From the NCBI GenBank assembly GCA_030568195.1, contig JAJLTO010000001.1:1426001-1490000 (forward strand): DNA of 64,000 nucleotides. Reading direction: 5' to 3'. This DNA is from Dipodascopsis uninucleata var. uninucleata (Eukaryota > Ascomycota > Lipomycetes > Lipomycetales > Lipomycetaceae). Shown in pieces: positions 1 through 10,648 of this stretch; positions within the stretch are counted from its first letter, which is position 1; every line of letters begins with the position of its first letter. Under the pieces are notes generated by a model. It saw only the letters and a list, made by a program, of their open reading frames with translations. It was not told where the DNA came from and did no database searches. The translations under genes and the position numbers were made by a program.

Positions 1-85
1 AAACTGGATTCGCTCTTGAGAAGTCGTAGCAGAGCTCTAGAAAATTATTCCGACAGCTTCATTACTACTCTCCTCAGTTCGTCTT

Positions 86-121
86 TCACGTGATCTAGTT
101 ACGTCACAAACGATCACGTGA
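86..121. promoter_or_regulatory. Paired TCACGTGA E-box palindromes upstream of SPC19
   Basis: Two identical 8-bp palindromes TCACGTGA lie at 86-93 and 114-121, with TTACGTCA (CRE/ATF-like half palindrome) at 99-106 between them. CACGTG is the core bound by Cbf1/USF-type bHLH proteins. They sit about 155-190 bp before the SPC19 start codon, so a promoter role is likely, but no binding is shown. The gene that may lie to the left of the window is not visible and could share them. Confidence 0.5.
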
Positions 122-276
122 TTCAGAAGTGTAATTTCATGGATTGTTTATGTTATAATACGCGATGTAGTACATTTAAGAGATCGCTAGGAAGTGTTGG
201 ATAACCCAAAGAGAACAGCAGCTGTAGTGAAGCATTGCGACATCCTAAAAGTGAGACGACAAATAAAAGAAACGCT

Positions 277-1021
277 ATGAACTCAAGCTATCTGTATAGT
301 CTGCAAGGATGCGTGTCGTCTTTGACAGTAAGCGTGAATCTGGTCCGTGGAAAATTCACTGTATGATTTAATCGAACTTTGAGCATTTATACTAAATTTA
401 TATCATTAGCTGGAGTCTTCAATATCGTCTCTAAATTCAGGTGTGAATGATTTACCTCGTATGAAAAAAGTGTTGGTAGCAGACAGAGTAAGCAGTTTAA
501 AAAATATTCAAACTAATGGTTTTTCTATGGTGACTAGACGCGGAAGTACTAATATACTCTATATTATAGGTGTTTGAAGTTGTACCCGAATCAGAAGTTA
601 GGAGCATGAAAACAACTGTCGTCGAAGAAATTGAACCACAGATTATCGAGCTACTCAAAAAAGGCGAGGCAGCAATATCCAAGTTAGAACGACGACATAA
701 AAATCTAGTGGCTAAGGTGTGTTTCGTGGAATTTAGTGTTGAATTGTTAGTATATAAATCATTTGTTGACAGGAATGAGCCGAATGGTATACCATTCGGT
801 GCATGGATGCTCTTTAGGCCGAGCTACAGGAAGTAAGATTACAGAGGAGACAACCAGATCGGTCGGTAACAAAGAAGACTATTGGAAATGGAGGAGAAGA
901 AGTAGACTTGAGACAATGGAGAAGTCTGCAGCAAAAGAAGGAAAGATTGGAGTACACGCTTTCACGACTCAATTTAACCATCGATCAGAAGCAGCGGCAG
1001 GTGCACGCATTGGGGCCCTGA
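277..1021 (+). CDS. SPC19: DASH/Dam1 complex subunit Spc19
   Basis: Kinetochore protein of the DASH ring, the fungal complex that couples kinetochores to spindle microtubules. I model four exons: 277-342, 410-487, 570-716 and 818-1021, joined length 495 nt, 164 residues; budding-yeast Spc19 is about 165. The N-terminal half carries the family pattern ending in VFEVVPESEV (exon 2/3 junction) followed by EEIEP, and the last exon encodes a heptad-rich coiled coil (ERLEYTLSRLNLTIDQKQ). The last intron's acceptor at 817 was chosen because an earlier AG near 770 leads straight to a stop while this one opens the expected coiled coil. Two E-box palindromes and one ACGCG core lie upstream. Identification rests on sequence pattern and matching length. 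Confidence 0.88.
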
Positions 1022-1134
1022 TAGTTGGATAGCCTTAATATACAAATATCAAGAAATACCTAGTTTTTCTGATATGGCCAATTGATAATTGAGTCAATTT
1101 ATCTCTACTTAAGCTAATATAATATACAAAATAT

Positions 1135-2534
1135 TCACTTCCAATTCATTGCTACTTCGAGCTTTCGAAGAGCTTGTCCTATATTTAATTCCAAAACATT
1201 GAGCTTTGAAGTCAATGCCATAAGTCCTGGGTCAAAACTCTGGACTGTAATGCGTTCGAGTGACCTAACATTATAGCCTTTATAGACATATTTGTTTAGG
1301 GGATCGCTTGGGCGGCGCCGGCTGATCAAGCCACCTAACCAACTCATCGTACTAGCTGTAGATGCAGTGGTCATCTTACTGTTAACAGAGCTGGTCGTGC
1401 TGACATTTGTATTGGTACGACGTAATTCTCCCATTGCTGGCGGTGGTGACAATGGTCGTTGCGGAGACTGCGTTTGCAGAGAAGAAATCGGACTGTTGGA
1501 AGATATTGTGCCGTTACGAGGTGTGATAGTACCAGCAGAATTTGTAATTGTTGCTATTGAGTGCGATGTGCCAGGTAGAGATCTATATACCGATGCGGTC
1601 GGCGAGTTCATACTATTTTTTCGATAGGATGTCGTCGAAGTAGCGCTGGCTGCCGAGCTAGCAGGCTGCGGAGGACCATCTAAAAATTGAAGCGTACGAA
1701 TATCGGCTATCACACCGGATTCTGATACCGTCAGATCCAGAGAAAGATTTTCTGGATATTCCTGAGCAAAAACAGAAGAATCAATTGCACTATAAGGGAA
1801 CTGGAATACTGGTGATACACTTTGTACAGAGAGATGGGCATATCGTATGTTTGAGAGAAGCTTGCGAAGTTGCTAGCATGCGTAAGTGCGTTAGTGAAAT
1901 CTCAAGATTCGTCCTATTAAACAATCACAGTAAAAAATAACTCACAGACAAAACCAATGGAGGCTCGATAAATTCCATCTCTTTGACAGTTCGTAAGCAA
2001 ATATGTAAAAAGTTCGAACAGTCTCCTAACTGAGCAAGACTAATGTACTTTCCATCCTGTAATGTGAGATCGTACTGTTGTCCTTTATTAAGACTTGACA
2101 GCTTTATATGGATATCCTAATGATTACTCTTCATCAATATTTTGGCCACTAGATGATATCCAAAACCTATGCAAAAATTCACTTACTGCTTTAACAATCT
2201 TGTGTCCAACTCGTACAACAAAGCCTTTCAGAGCTTCGGACCTATTAGATGAGAGCACAAGTGTAGAGCCCGGCTGGTCAGCCTCTAACAGCGAGATGCA
2301 CTCTTCTATTCCACTCGAGAAAGATTCAATGGTACTGGCAAGGTCATTAAGTAACCAAGCGAGCTCGAGGATCTTAATATAGCATGAAACAATAAATACA
2401 TTAGCTTTTGATTGCACCTTGTGGCTCACACTACTTTATCAGCCGAGGAAATAGCAATTATAACCTACCGAGACTTTATGTTCCTCGTTTAAAGCCGTAA
2501 CAGTATCCTGAATAGGATTCACTGCTGTAGTCAT
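1135..2534 (-). CDS. RAV2: Rogdi/RAVE complex subunit 2 (Rav2)
   Basis: Rav2/Rogdi is a partner in the RAVE complex that reassembles the V-ATPase on vacuole and endosome membranes. Minus-strand exons: 2534-2469, 2372-2187, 2101-1946 and 1872-1135; joined 1146 nt, 381 residues. Family blocks are clear: LAWLLNDLASTIESF near residue 26, the GSTLVLSSNRSEALKGFVVRVG block near 60, and a later LDLTVSESGVIADIRTL block. All internal splice sites keep frame, and one intron has a CACTAAC branch site. The protein is longer than yeast Rav2 (about 351) and human Rogdi (about 287) because of a Ser/Thr/Pro-rich insert of roughly 110 residues between the conserved core and the C-terminal helix (SLERITVQSFDPGLMALTSK). 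It is divergently arranged with COQ4 across about 270 bp. Confidence 0.88.
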
Positions 2535-2803
2535 TTTGACGACTGCTGTAATGTACGACTGCTTGCGTCTTACTATGAATTTGTCTATAGTGAAGTCAAA
2601 CGATAGGTAGTGGACCAGGACCGTAAATGCACTCTTTATCTAAATCTTGAAAATCATTCTAAGTCCCAAGGCGAACAAAACTCAGTCCACTCTCACTCCG
2701 GTCGTTCTATAAAAGCTCCTTTCAGAGCAAAATTTTTGGGCCCGCAGTGAACGGAAACGGCACGAATGTTGGATCTTACACTACTACAGGAAAAAAAAAT
2801 TAG

Positions 2804-3676
2804 ATGATGAGGCCAATAATAGCAATTAGAACCGTTGCGAGGTTCACTGGTATTATGATCCGCAAGTACTCGACCAGTCCCTTGAAGAAGAACTATCCAG
2901 AGCATGTACCGCTGAATACCTTCCAGCGATTATTTCTTGCCGTGGGATCGGGTATATACAATTTTATCGATCCTAGGAGGGCTGATTTGATTGCAGTTCT
3001 GGGAGAAACGACTGCTACGCCTTATTTCATCTACCGCTTGAGGGATGTAATGCTATCGGATCCTACTGGAAGGCGAATACTACGAGAACGTCCTAGGATC
3101 ACATCAGTATCCCTCAACATAGAAGAACTTAAGACCTATCCAGAAAATACTATTGGAAGGGTCTATGCAGAATGGCTAGAAAAGGAAGGTGTCTCACCAG
3201 ATACAAGGACTCAGGTATGTGAATATTTGTCACTACAAACGGCTTACTATGCAGTATTTTATTGTCTTTTACTGATTCTCAAACTGCAGGTGCGATACAT
3301 CGATGACGAAGAATGTGCGTATGTAATGCAGCGCTATAGAGAATGCCATGACTTCTATCATGCAATTACTGGTCTTCCTATTATTATAGAGGGCGAGATT
3401 TCTTTGAAGATGTTTGAGTTTGCCAATACTCTTATTCCAATGACTGGACTGGGTGCAGTATTAGCTCCGCTCCGCCTGAAGCCTAAACAACGCGAACGTC
3501 TCAGATCAATCTACTTTCCATGGGCAATTCGTAATGGAGCAACTGCTAAGCCGCTCATTAACGTATACTGGGAAAAGCTGCTACAGGAAGATGTAGATAA
3601 AGTCAGGAATGACCTAGGAATTGAGGCACCCCCCGATCTACGAAAGCTACGTAAAGCTAAAATTAGCAGACTATAG
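2804..3676 (+). CDS. COQ4: Ubiquinone biosynthesis protein Coq4
   Basis: Coq4 belongs to the mitochondrial CoQ synthome on the matrix face of the inner membrane; recent work on the family gives it a role in decarboxylation and hydroxylation of the ring. Exons 2804-3214 and 3290-3676 give 265 residues. The basic, hydroxylated N-terminus fits a mitochondrial presequence. The metal-binding signature is visible: HDFYH at residues 157-161 followed 12 residues later by Glu173, within [17 protein letters not shown]. The intron (3215-3289) is 75 nt, contains no stop and keeps frame, so an unspliced message would add 25 hydrophobic residues between TRTQ and VRYIDDEE; alignment with the family argues that it is removed. 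The two Met codons at the start are adjacent, and I used the first. Confidence 0.93.
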   Translation: MMRPIIAIRTVARFTGIMIRKYSTSPLKKNYPEHVPLNTFQRLFLAVGSGIYNFIDPRRADLIAVLGETTATPYFIYRLRDVMLSDPTGRRILRERPRITSVSLNIEELKTYPENTIGRVYAEWLEKEGVSPDTRTQVCEYLSLQTAYYAVFYCLLLILKLQVRYIDDEECAYVMQRYRECHDFYHAITGLPIIIEGEISLKMFEFANTLIPMTGLGAVLAPLRLKPKQRERLRSIYFPWAIRNGATAKPLINVYWEKLLQEDVDKVRNDLGIEAPPDLRKLRKAKISRL

Positions 3677-3892
3677 TTACCATTCTCCAATTTATAGCTA
3701 ATCTGTACAAATATAACTGACATTGAATATAGTCTATCTACCAACATGCTCTTGAAATATATCGCTTAATGTATTGATACTCAGTCATGATCACGAAATA
3801 AAAAGTATGAGTATATTGTACACACAGAAATTTGTGACGAGTGCCATTATTTTGTATCCATGTCTTTGTATTACATCGGTTTTATCGAAGAA

Positions 3893-4835
3893 TTAGTCCC
3901 ATTCGTCATCAGAGATGTCTCCTTGAAACCTTCTTGTTTGATACTATATGAAAAGCGTAGAAATGTTAGACCAATATTTTCTTATACATACAAATACTGC
4001 GACCATCCATACCACAATCTTTGTCTCGTTCTGCTTGCTTTCCTGCTTCGATATCTGGTCCAACAGCCCAATTAATTCATCCTCATCAACTCTACTCTGG
4101 AGTTGGCCGGTGCGAGCCATCTGAATAAGAAGATCTTCAACCCTGTACAATACATGTTAGCAAGATACAAAGGCAGTAGCCGCTTTGGTAACGAAGCTAC
4201 ATAAAATTCGCTTACCCCTTAGCCTTTTGCGCCTTGACGATTCTGATACGCGAAAGTCTCTCACGAGCAGAAGGTGTGAGGATTTGTGCGATCTGTATTA
4301 TATACGTAGTCAATGTTTGTTCTCTTCACAATTTGCACAGCTTCCCAGTTGCTACCAGCACGCAAGCCATTTGCTTTGCAAGCTTTTGGTACCGCTCTTG
4401 TGCACTACACCTATATTACGCAGTCATCTATCTTATTTTATTACCTACCATCGCAGCTCTTGCATCGTCTTCACCAGATCTAACATCATATAATTAGCAC
4501 ATGTTTCTCCACCACTATATGTCTGGCAGATGAATTCTAGGAACTCTGAGAACCCTTTGAGCGCCGATCACCTATAACCTCCATAACAGCAGCTATGCTC
4601 CCCTAGAATTTTTCCACCTCTGTTCATTTTTTTCATAGAAAGCCCCATCCTTATTTATCTAGCGTCTCTCCCGGAAATTATATATATAAATAACTGCGTT
4701 ATTCACTTACTGTTGTGAACCAGATCCTCCAGAGCTGCCATTAGCAGCACCAGCTGGTGCTCGCGCCCCATTCTGATTCTGTCTAATCTCTGCTAGTCTC
4801 GCCTGTCTAATAGCTTGTAGTTCTGCGTCATCCAT
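3893..4835 (-). CDS. PDCD5: PDCD5-family DNA-binding protein
   Basis: Small, mostly helical PDCD5/TFAR19-family protein, linked in animals to apoptosis and TRiC binding; the yeast relative is a small DNA-binding protein. Five exons on the minus strand: 4835-4711, 4479-4449, 4292-4216, 4142-4013 and 3943-3893; joined 414 nt, 137 residues. The start MDDAELQAIRQARLAEIR and the core LTPSARERLSRIRIVK plus VEDLLIQMARTGQL are diagnostic. The last exon encodes an acidic tail ending DDEWD, as in fungal members; its intron has a GTCTAAC branch site. The 156-nt intron between exons 2 and 4292 holds another open stretch, but direct joining gives ARAAMIAQIL, which matches the family best. A Gly/Ala/Ser-rich linker follows the N-terminal helix. 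Convergent with COQ4. Confidence 0.87.
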
Positions 4836-6049
4836 TGTGATATATTGCCGCTCTGTTCGCTGTGCCTACTCTTTCCCCTCTCACTGAAGATCATTCTTCT
4901 TTCCTTCGGTCGCCCAATTTTTTTAAATTTCTACCACATTAGTCACGTGCCACACACAAAAGCTATTATTACCCTTTTATCGAGATATTACAAACCCTAA
5001 TAAACATAGCTACTTCTTTTTCCGTCTATTCTTAGGCCCGTCGACTTTCGTGATAGCCAGAGTATTTGTTCATTGAGGTGTGTTTCTATCTCCTTTATTG
5101 GACATTTTACGGGCACAAAGAGGAGTATTGCCATATAACAGAGTCTATTGGCTATGTGATACTGAGGACTCAACGCATAGAATTTACAAGGCAGATATAG
5201 AGCAATAATCCGGACTTATTACTGTGAATCGAAGTTACAGTTTGACATATGAGTTTTTTAGCTAAATTTTGGTCGAAAAACACAAGTTTTTGAATCTCAA
5301 AAAGCGGTCCGGACAGCTTGTCTTTTGGTAGTTGAATTTTTATTTCCTTTCCGAAGAGATCGTCTCATAGGTATTGAAAAAGATTTTTTTATTTTGTTTG
5401 TTTTATTACATGCTTTTCTATGGTAGGTCGATGGCTAGCCGATAAATGACTTTCTCTGGCTTTCGCTAGATTTACTGTCATGGCGTAGCGGATGCAGTAT
5501 TGGAGGAAAATAATCTTCTATATGTTATATCAATGTCTGTCAGAAATGTTTAGACTCATAGAGACCCAATTTCCATGTTTAGAGAGCTAGGTGGACTAAC
5601 CCGATAGTAGACACACAGGAAAACAAGAGTGACGTTAGCGGTGGCGTGTGGGACGTTAGAAATCGACGTGGTATACGAGTGAAGAGATCATCGTACGCTA
5701 AACAGTGACACATCATCTGTCATAAACGAACCTAACTTCTGCAATATTAGATACATTAAGTCTTTGGAAACGCTACTGATCAAAATACGAATTCAAGTGA
5801 GAAGGCGAAAGTGGGATCCTTATAGTGATTATTCTGGCTTAATATTACATATAGGTAATTTAGAGCGAGAAAATAATAGTAAGTTGTCTTTTTCTGTCAT
5901 AAGGAAAGAGACATCCACGACAAATATCAGTCAAAATAACCGTCACAATATATCACCATCGGTCGCCGGAGCGGGCAGGTAGCGGCGTCTATAAGTCGTT
6001 GCTGTCGAAGCTGACGCCAGCAACGATAGGTAGTTCGTCGCTATCTAGG
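4836..6049. other. Intergenic: divergent PDCD5 / SEC2-like promoters
   Basis: No gene seen in about 1.2 kb. A CACGTG core lies at 4944-4949, roughly 110 bp before the PDCD5 start codon. The stretch 5903-6049 is open in the SEC2 frame but contains no ATG, so it is best read as 5' untranslated sequence. Confidence 0.5.
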
Positions 6050-6811
6050 ATGAGTGAAAAGTCGGGTAGTAACGGAGAGGACTACGATGAAAATGGGTAC
6101 CGTACCTTGGAACGGACAATGACCGAATCGTCGGTGACGGCTGTTTCAGCTACTGGAATGCCTGTCACCGCTCAAGAAGAAGTGGAAGTTCTCTCTAAAG
6201 AAGTCGCTACATTATCAACCAAGCTTATTCTTGCAGTTGAGAGACAGGCTGATTTGGAAGACAATTTGGCTGCTACTAGACATGAGCTGGATGTAGCTCA
6301 TGCACATATCCGGGAATTGGAAGCAACGCAGAAAAAACATATGGAGATGCTTGAAAAGGGCCTTTTGGTTGATAAGAAAGAAGTTGAAATTGAAACTACT
6401 GCTCTAATGAATAAGCTGATGGAAGAATCGAAGGCTCGACTGAGAGCTGAGAAGGATCGGCGGAGTATAGAACAGGAAGTGGAGGATCTGACCCGATCAT
6501 TATTTGAAGAAGCAAATAAGATGGTTTCAGTAGCTCGTAAGGAGAATAATGACCTTGAGCATCGAAATAAGCAACTAGAAAATTTGATAGCAGAGAAGGA
6601 TAACTTATTGGTGTCACTTCAAGAACAGTTGATTGCCCTCAAAAAGGTTTTACAAGAAGTCACTGACGAGCAAGAAGCTGTAAGAACCCATTCATTATCA
6701 TCACTACCGTCGTCAAATAGGTCAAGTATTGAACGAGAATCAGAAGAAAAGGAGTCGCATACCACCGAGGAAGATGTTCAGTACTCTAACTCGAAGTCCT
6801 CTCAGATATAA
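6050..6811 (+). CDS. SEC2: Short Sec2/Rabin8-type Rab guanine-nucleotide exchange factor
   Basis: Coiled-coil protein of 253 residues with a Sec2 domain, which catalyses GDP release from Sec4/Rab8-type GTPases on secretory vesicles. A continuous heptad-rich region runs from about residue 45 to 205. The nucleotide-exchange hallmark is in the second half: EVEDLTRSLFEEANKMVSVARKE near residues 146-168, then KQLENLIAEKD and LQEQLIALKKVLQE. The C-terminus is Ser/Glu-rich and stops soon after the coil; yeast Sec2 and fission-yeast relatives have long tails for Ypt31 and exocyst binding, which are absent here unless an unrecognised downstream exon exists. I chose ATG 6050 as the first in-frame ATG; upstream sequence is open but lacks a start codon. 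Confidence 0.8.
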   Translation: MSEKSGSNGEDYDENGYRTLERTMTESSVTAVSATGMPVTAQEEVEVLSKEVATLSTKLILAVERQADLEDNLAATRHELDVAHAHIRELEATQKKHMEMLEKGLLVDKKEVEIETTALMNKLMEESKARLRAEKDRRSIEQEVEDLTRSLFEEANKMVSVARKENNDLEHRNKQLENLIAEKDNLLVSLQEQLIALKKVLQEVTDEQEAVRTHSLSSLPSSNRSSIERESEEKESHTTEEDVQYSNSKSSQI

Positions 6812-8303
6812 CTGTGAATTTTTCTTTGTTATTTCAGCTGCTGTCATTCCCATGACTTTTTGAATTACCATATACTTTCTGGCTTTTTGTGTAGGTTTTT
6901 TCATTTTGTATGTATTTGCTCATTCCATTCTGTGATTTTTTTGTTATTCCACTCCTTTTTACAGTATTTTTCATTTATTTGGTCAAAGGGATCTAAGGAA
7001 ATGGATAGGAAAAGAAGAGATTACCTTTTTCAGCATGACCGACTATGTGTTTATAATTTCTTCAAAGCATATAAATACGAATGTTACTATTTTTTAGTGT
7101 ATTCAACTTTACTTTAATGGTAGCTAGCCTGATGATGCTACTGGTGATACTACCTCTTCTACGCTCTTTGGAGAACTGAACGGCTACTAAAGAAACTCTT
7201 ATGATGAATCGTCTATAGAATTGTTGGTACTCTAATGTTTATTTTTTTTATCTACATACTGGCGTTTCAACGTTTTATTCTTCATATTTTAAATATGCTC
7301 TGATTCTTTGACCTTTCTTATTCTGTACTTCGTTGTTCTTTTTTTCATATCTTTTTGCCTTTCTACTTTTACTATTTTTACCATTACTATACTGCTGCAA
7401 TTACCGCAACTACCATAAATCTTATTGTTTTCAACTTACTTGAAAACATAGATTTCGCTGCTGTCATCTGTTATGAATACGAAGAGAAATGAGAGACGAT
7501 TTAAATAACCAAAGGAGGTTAAACTATTTATGATTGACATCTGGCACTTAAAAGTCTTTCTCCCTTATTTCATTTATTTCTACATTATTTAAAAAGAATT
7601 TTTCATGGTCTCACAACCTTCTGACTGAAGAGTATATATTTTAATTTATGGGCTTGTTTTGAGACCTAATGATTGTTTGATACGAAGGAGCTTAAGCATA
7701 TCCTATCTAGTAGTATTTAGCTAGTGGCTGATGTGAATATTTTGCTATCAGCCAAGTGAATTTTGAAAGAGGGTTTAAATAAAAATGATTATTATATTTG
7801 AGGTAAATCATAATTAAAAATGAATTAATATATTGTGTAAATACTGATAGAGTAATTGTACTTTCGATTGAATGTAGGTATCTCTCGATTAAATCAATAA
7901 TAGACAGTAATTTATCACTAAAACACTCAAATGTTGTCCATCAACATCGGTTTCTCTATTCTTAAATTGTATCTTATATAACCTCGCTGTACATTAACTA
8001 GTACACTACTGATCTATACAAATAATATACCCTTCTATATATGTAAAACTTTCGTATCCGTTCGTCATCCATGTGAACTATATCAGATAAAGATAACCTA
8101 ATTAAACCAATAAAAACTGCGATTTTGTAATGTCTTTTACGTACACAACAATAGTGTGATACATATACAAGCCAATACTATCATGCCATAAAATATTTTA
8201 AAAACTATAGAGCAACATCAACAAAAGGGACAAAATAATGTCATCGGCATATACATAGAACGGTAAATTGGAGCCGAACTAAACATAAGACGATAACTGA
8301 CGA
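6812..8303. other. Intergenic between SEC2-like and RCH1-like genes
   Basis: About 1.5 kb of AT-rich, T-rich DNA between two convergent genes. Open stretches here encode only low-complexity Phe/Tyr-rich peptides. I see no gene or RNA; it probably holds the 3' untranslated regions and polyadenylation sites of both neighbours. Confidence 0.5.
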
Positions 8304-9563
8304 TCACTTCTTTTCGAGGATTATTGATGGTCCTTCAGTTATTTCTGAAATAACCTTTAGAGAATCTTCACCAGTTGATACACTTGAGTCAGCTGATCCG
8401 TCAATAACCTTCTGGTCTTCAGGTACCGGTGGTTTCTCAATATCAGACGGCTTCTCCTTATCTTCACGCTCAATCCATCTTCGGAAAATAGGTACAAGAA
8501 TCTGTGCAACTAAAATCTGCTCACCCTGATATAGGACAAGTGCAATAGAGACCAAACCAATCTTATCAGTCTGGCCTGAATACTGAGCGTTAATAAGCGG
8601 AACTCCAAGAGCAACGGTTTTAGCAGCACCACAAAGCATAATAGAAACAGTGTCTGCACGAGAAAACTGGTACTTTGGAGGAAGCAATGGGAATCGTGCC
8701 ATGAGAAAGCAAATGATGGTAAAGAGAACATAAAATAAGACGTTCAGAAAACAAATCATGATAACGGAAGCGTGCGAAACAATAGTGAACGCATGTGTTG
8801 CGAATGAGTTCGAAAAGGACGACCAAATAAGGAGCAGTAAACAAAAACTGCCGACCTTTGCAAGCTTAAATTTGGTAAGAATCCATTTGACCTGCGTAGG
8901 GAACAGGAATTGAAGTACTTGACCGACAAAGAGAGGAATAAACACTGAGATTCCTAGTTGCTTCATGACTTCACCGTATAAAGATCGCAAACTCATGTCA
9001 TTAGTAGGATTTCCATAATAAAACCCAGTGTTCTTACTAAGATACATCTGTACAAGAGCAGGTGTAATAAATGCACCCATAATGTTTCCTATAGAAACTT
9101 CAATCATGGACAATGCTTCATTACCCTTTGCCTGACGAGTCATGACGACATTGGATGACACAGTAGTAGGAGTGCATCCAGTAACAATGATACCGACGAG
9201 AATCCATTCGTTAATATTTGGATTATGAGCAACTCGAATGGCAGAAGCAATACCAAAAGCAATAGATGGTGTGATTAGGAAAGAAATAACTTGCGTAACA
9301 ACATGTGCTTGCCAGTGTGCAGCCTGCGTTAAAAGACGCTGTCGAGGAATATTCATACCGGAAATCAAGAAAATAAGAGCGACAGCAACATACTCAATAG
9401 TGATGTCTCCTCTGATATGACCATGATTTTTTGCGACGTTGGGGAATTTGTACGCCAGCGCAACAAAGACACCCATGCCAATCACGAACCACTCGTCAAC
9501 TAAGAACCAGAAGACTTTGAGAAGCTTCTGTAGCCATACTGGTTTTGAAGAATTTTCCGCCAT
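8304..9563 (-). CDS. RCH1: SLC10A7/Rch1-type membrane transporter-like protein
   Basis: Multi-pass protein of 419 residues in the bile-acid/sodium symporter superfamily (SBF-like, SLC10A7). In yeasts Rch1 is a plasma-membrane protein that limits cytosolic calcium uptake; in animals SLC10A7 affects Golgi calcium and glycosylation. About ten hydrophobic helices are visible, starting with VFWFLVDEWFVIGMGVFVAL and including YVAVALIFLISGMNIP, and the conserved pore region VTGCTPTTVSSNVVMTRQAKGNEA followed by SIGNIMGAFITPALV. The C-terminal ~55 residues are hydrophilic and acidic (cytosolic tail). Length matches fungal Rch1. No intron is needed. The start ATG at 9563 directly precedes the first conserved segment. 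Confidence 0.92.
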   Translation of the reverse strand: MAENSSKPVWLQKLLKVFWFLVDEWFVIGMGVFVALAYKFPNVAKNHGHIRGDITIEYVAVALIFLISGMNIPRQRLLTQAAHWQAHVVTQVISFLITPSIAFGIASAIRVAHNPNINEWILVGIIVTGCTPTTVSSNVVMTRQAKGNEALSMIEVSIGNIMGAFITPALVQMYLSKNTGFYYGNPTNDMSLRSLYGEVMKQLGISVFIPLFVGQVLQFLFPTQVKWILTKFKLAKVGSFCLLLLIWSSFSNSFATHAFTIVSHASVIMICFLNVLFYVLFTIICFLMARFPLLPPKYQFSRADTVSIMLCGAAKTVALGVPLINAQYSGQTDKIGLVSIALVLYQGEQILVAQILVPIFRRWIEREDKEKPSDIEKPPVPEDQKVIDGSADSSVSTGEDSLKVISEITEGPSIILEKK

Positions 9564-10461
9564 CTATAAATATCAGAACTATTAGCATTAAACTTCCATA
9601 TAAGACCAAGTAAGTAGAGAATGTGTATTTTCGTTTATTCCACTCATGTTCTAAAGGTGCAAGAAAAATTGTTCTACCTCGACCTGAAAACGGTTTCGTC
9701 TTAAAACAGACACAAAATGTTTCTATGAAACAAATAGTTAAGATGCTTTGCAACTCCTCTCGGAGTAATATTACTGTGCTAAAAGAACAGCAGTTAGCTA
9801 GACATTCTGCATAAGAGGTCCTGCTCGCTAGCGCTTTATTTGAACAATTGAAGAGTTTTCTTCAAGCCTGCCCTTCCTCGATAACTTTTATATTACACTA
9901 ACCTGACTAAAGATAAAATACCTTATTATTCTCAAGAGCGTCAACCAGACACCACCGCTCTGTATAATAGGATAATAACAATAATAGGCAGTAATAGTCG
10001 CACAGCTATTATTTACAAAGCTCTGAAGAGGCAATAAAAAATAGATAATAGCAACTTGAGCCTGGGCGGTGTATTACTGACCAAATAAGAATTTTGATAT
10101 TTTATTATGTGTAAAAAGTTTAAGTGAATACAAGGTTAAAAAGCCCCCATTACTCACAGATAAACTAGAACGGCTGGTTATCAGTAGACCGAAAATTTCA
10201 TGAACTTTTTATAGTCTATTTACGCAAGTCTACAGAATTATACATCATCGCTCTGTTATTTAGAAAGAGAATCACTTCATGAACTCACTCAATAAATGAT
10301 GTGAGCTGTATTCTGGCTCCTCATTCATGTCGCCTCCCATACTAGTCGCTTTTTTATATTGTCAGTATAGCTTATTTATGGTCAAACTGACATACTTCCC
10401 CACCAAAACCACTATCGATATTTTTGAAGACTACATGCGGACAAACGGAAAGCCTTCTAGA

Positions 10462-10648
10462 CATGCGGTGGCATGAAGTAGTCCTGCCTTTGGTATTACT
10501 TGGACAAGCAATAAACCTAAGGCCAGACTATAATCTGGCCGGGATGCTCGTATCTCGAGCATTTGATTTGACTTCGTGTGCTATCTCTAATATACTCTCT
10601 CTTGATCATCTAGCTATATTATCATCAGGAAACATAACAATATGTTTC
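10462..10648. repeat. Group of four short perfect hairpins
   Basis: Inverted repeats seen by eye: CATGC/GCATG at 10462-10475 (loop GGTG); GGCCAGA/TCTGGCC at 10521-10540 (loop CTATAA); ATGCTCG/CGAGCAT at 10544-10562 (loop TATCT); and GAAACATA/TATGTTTC at 10629-10648 (loop ACAA), which can extend by one G-U and one A-U pair. The second and third are only three bases apart. They could be parts of a structured RNA on either strand, or chance palindromes in AT-rich DNA; no known RNA family was recognised. Confidence 0.4.

Noticed and set aside
4293-4448. Extra PDCD5 exon between ATG 4449 and 4292
   Set aside because: An in-frame stretch could be forced with unusual splice sites, but direct joining of the flanking exons matches the PDCD5 family without gaps.
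5764-5982. Possible upstream coding exon of the SEC2-like gene
   Set aside because: The frame has no ATG and no Sec2-like sequence; it is better read as promoter or 5' untranslated DNA.
9623-9814. 63-codon frame upstream of the RCH1-like gene
   Set aside because: Short, no family, and located in the promoter region of the divergent start; probably chance.
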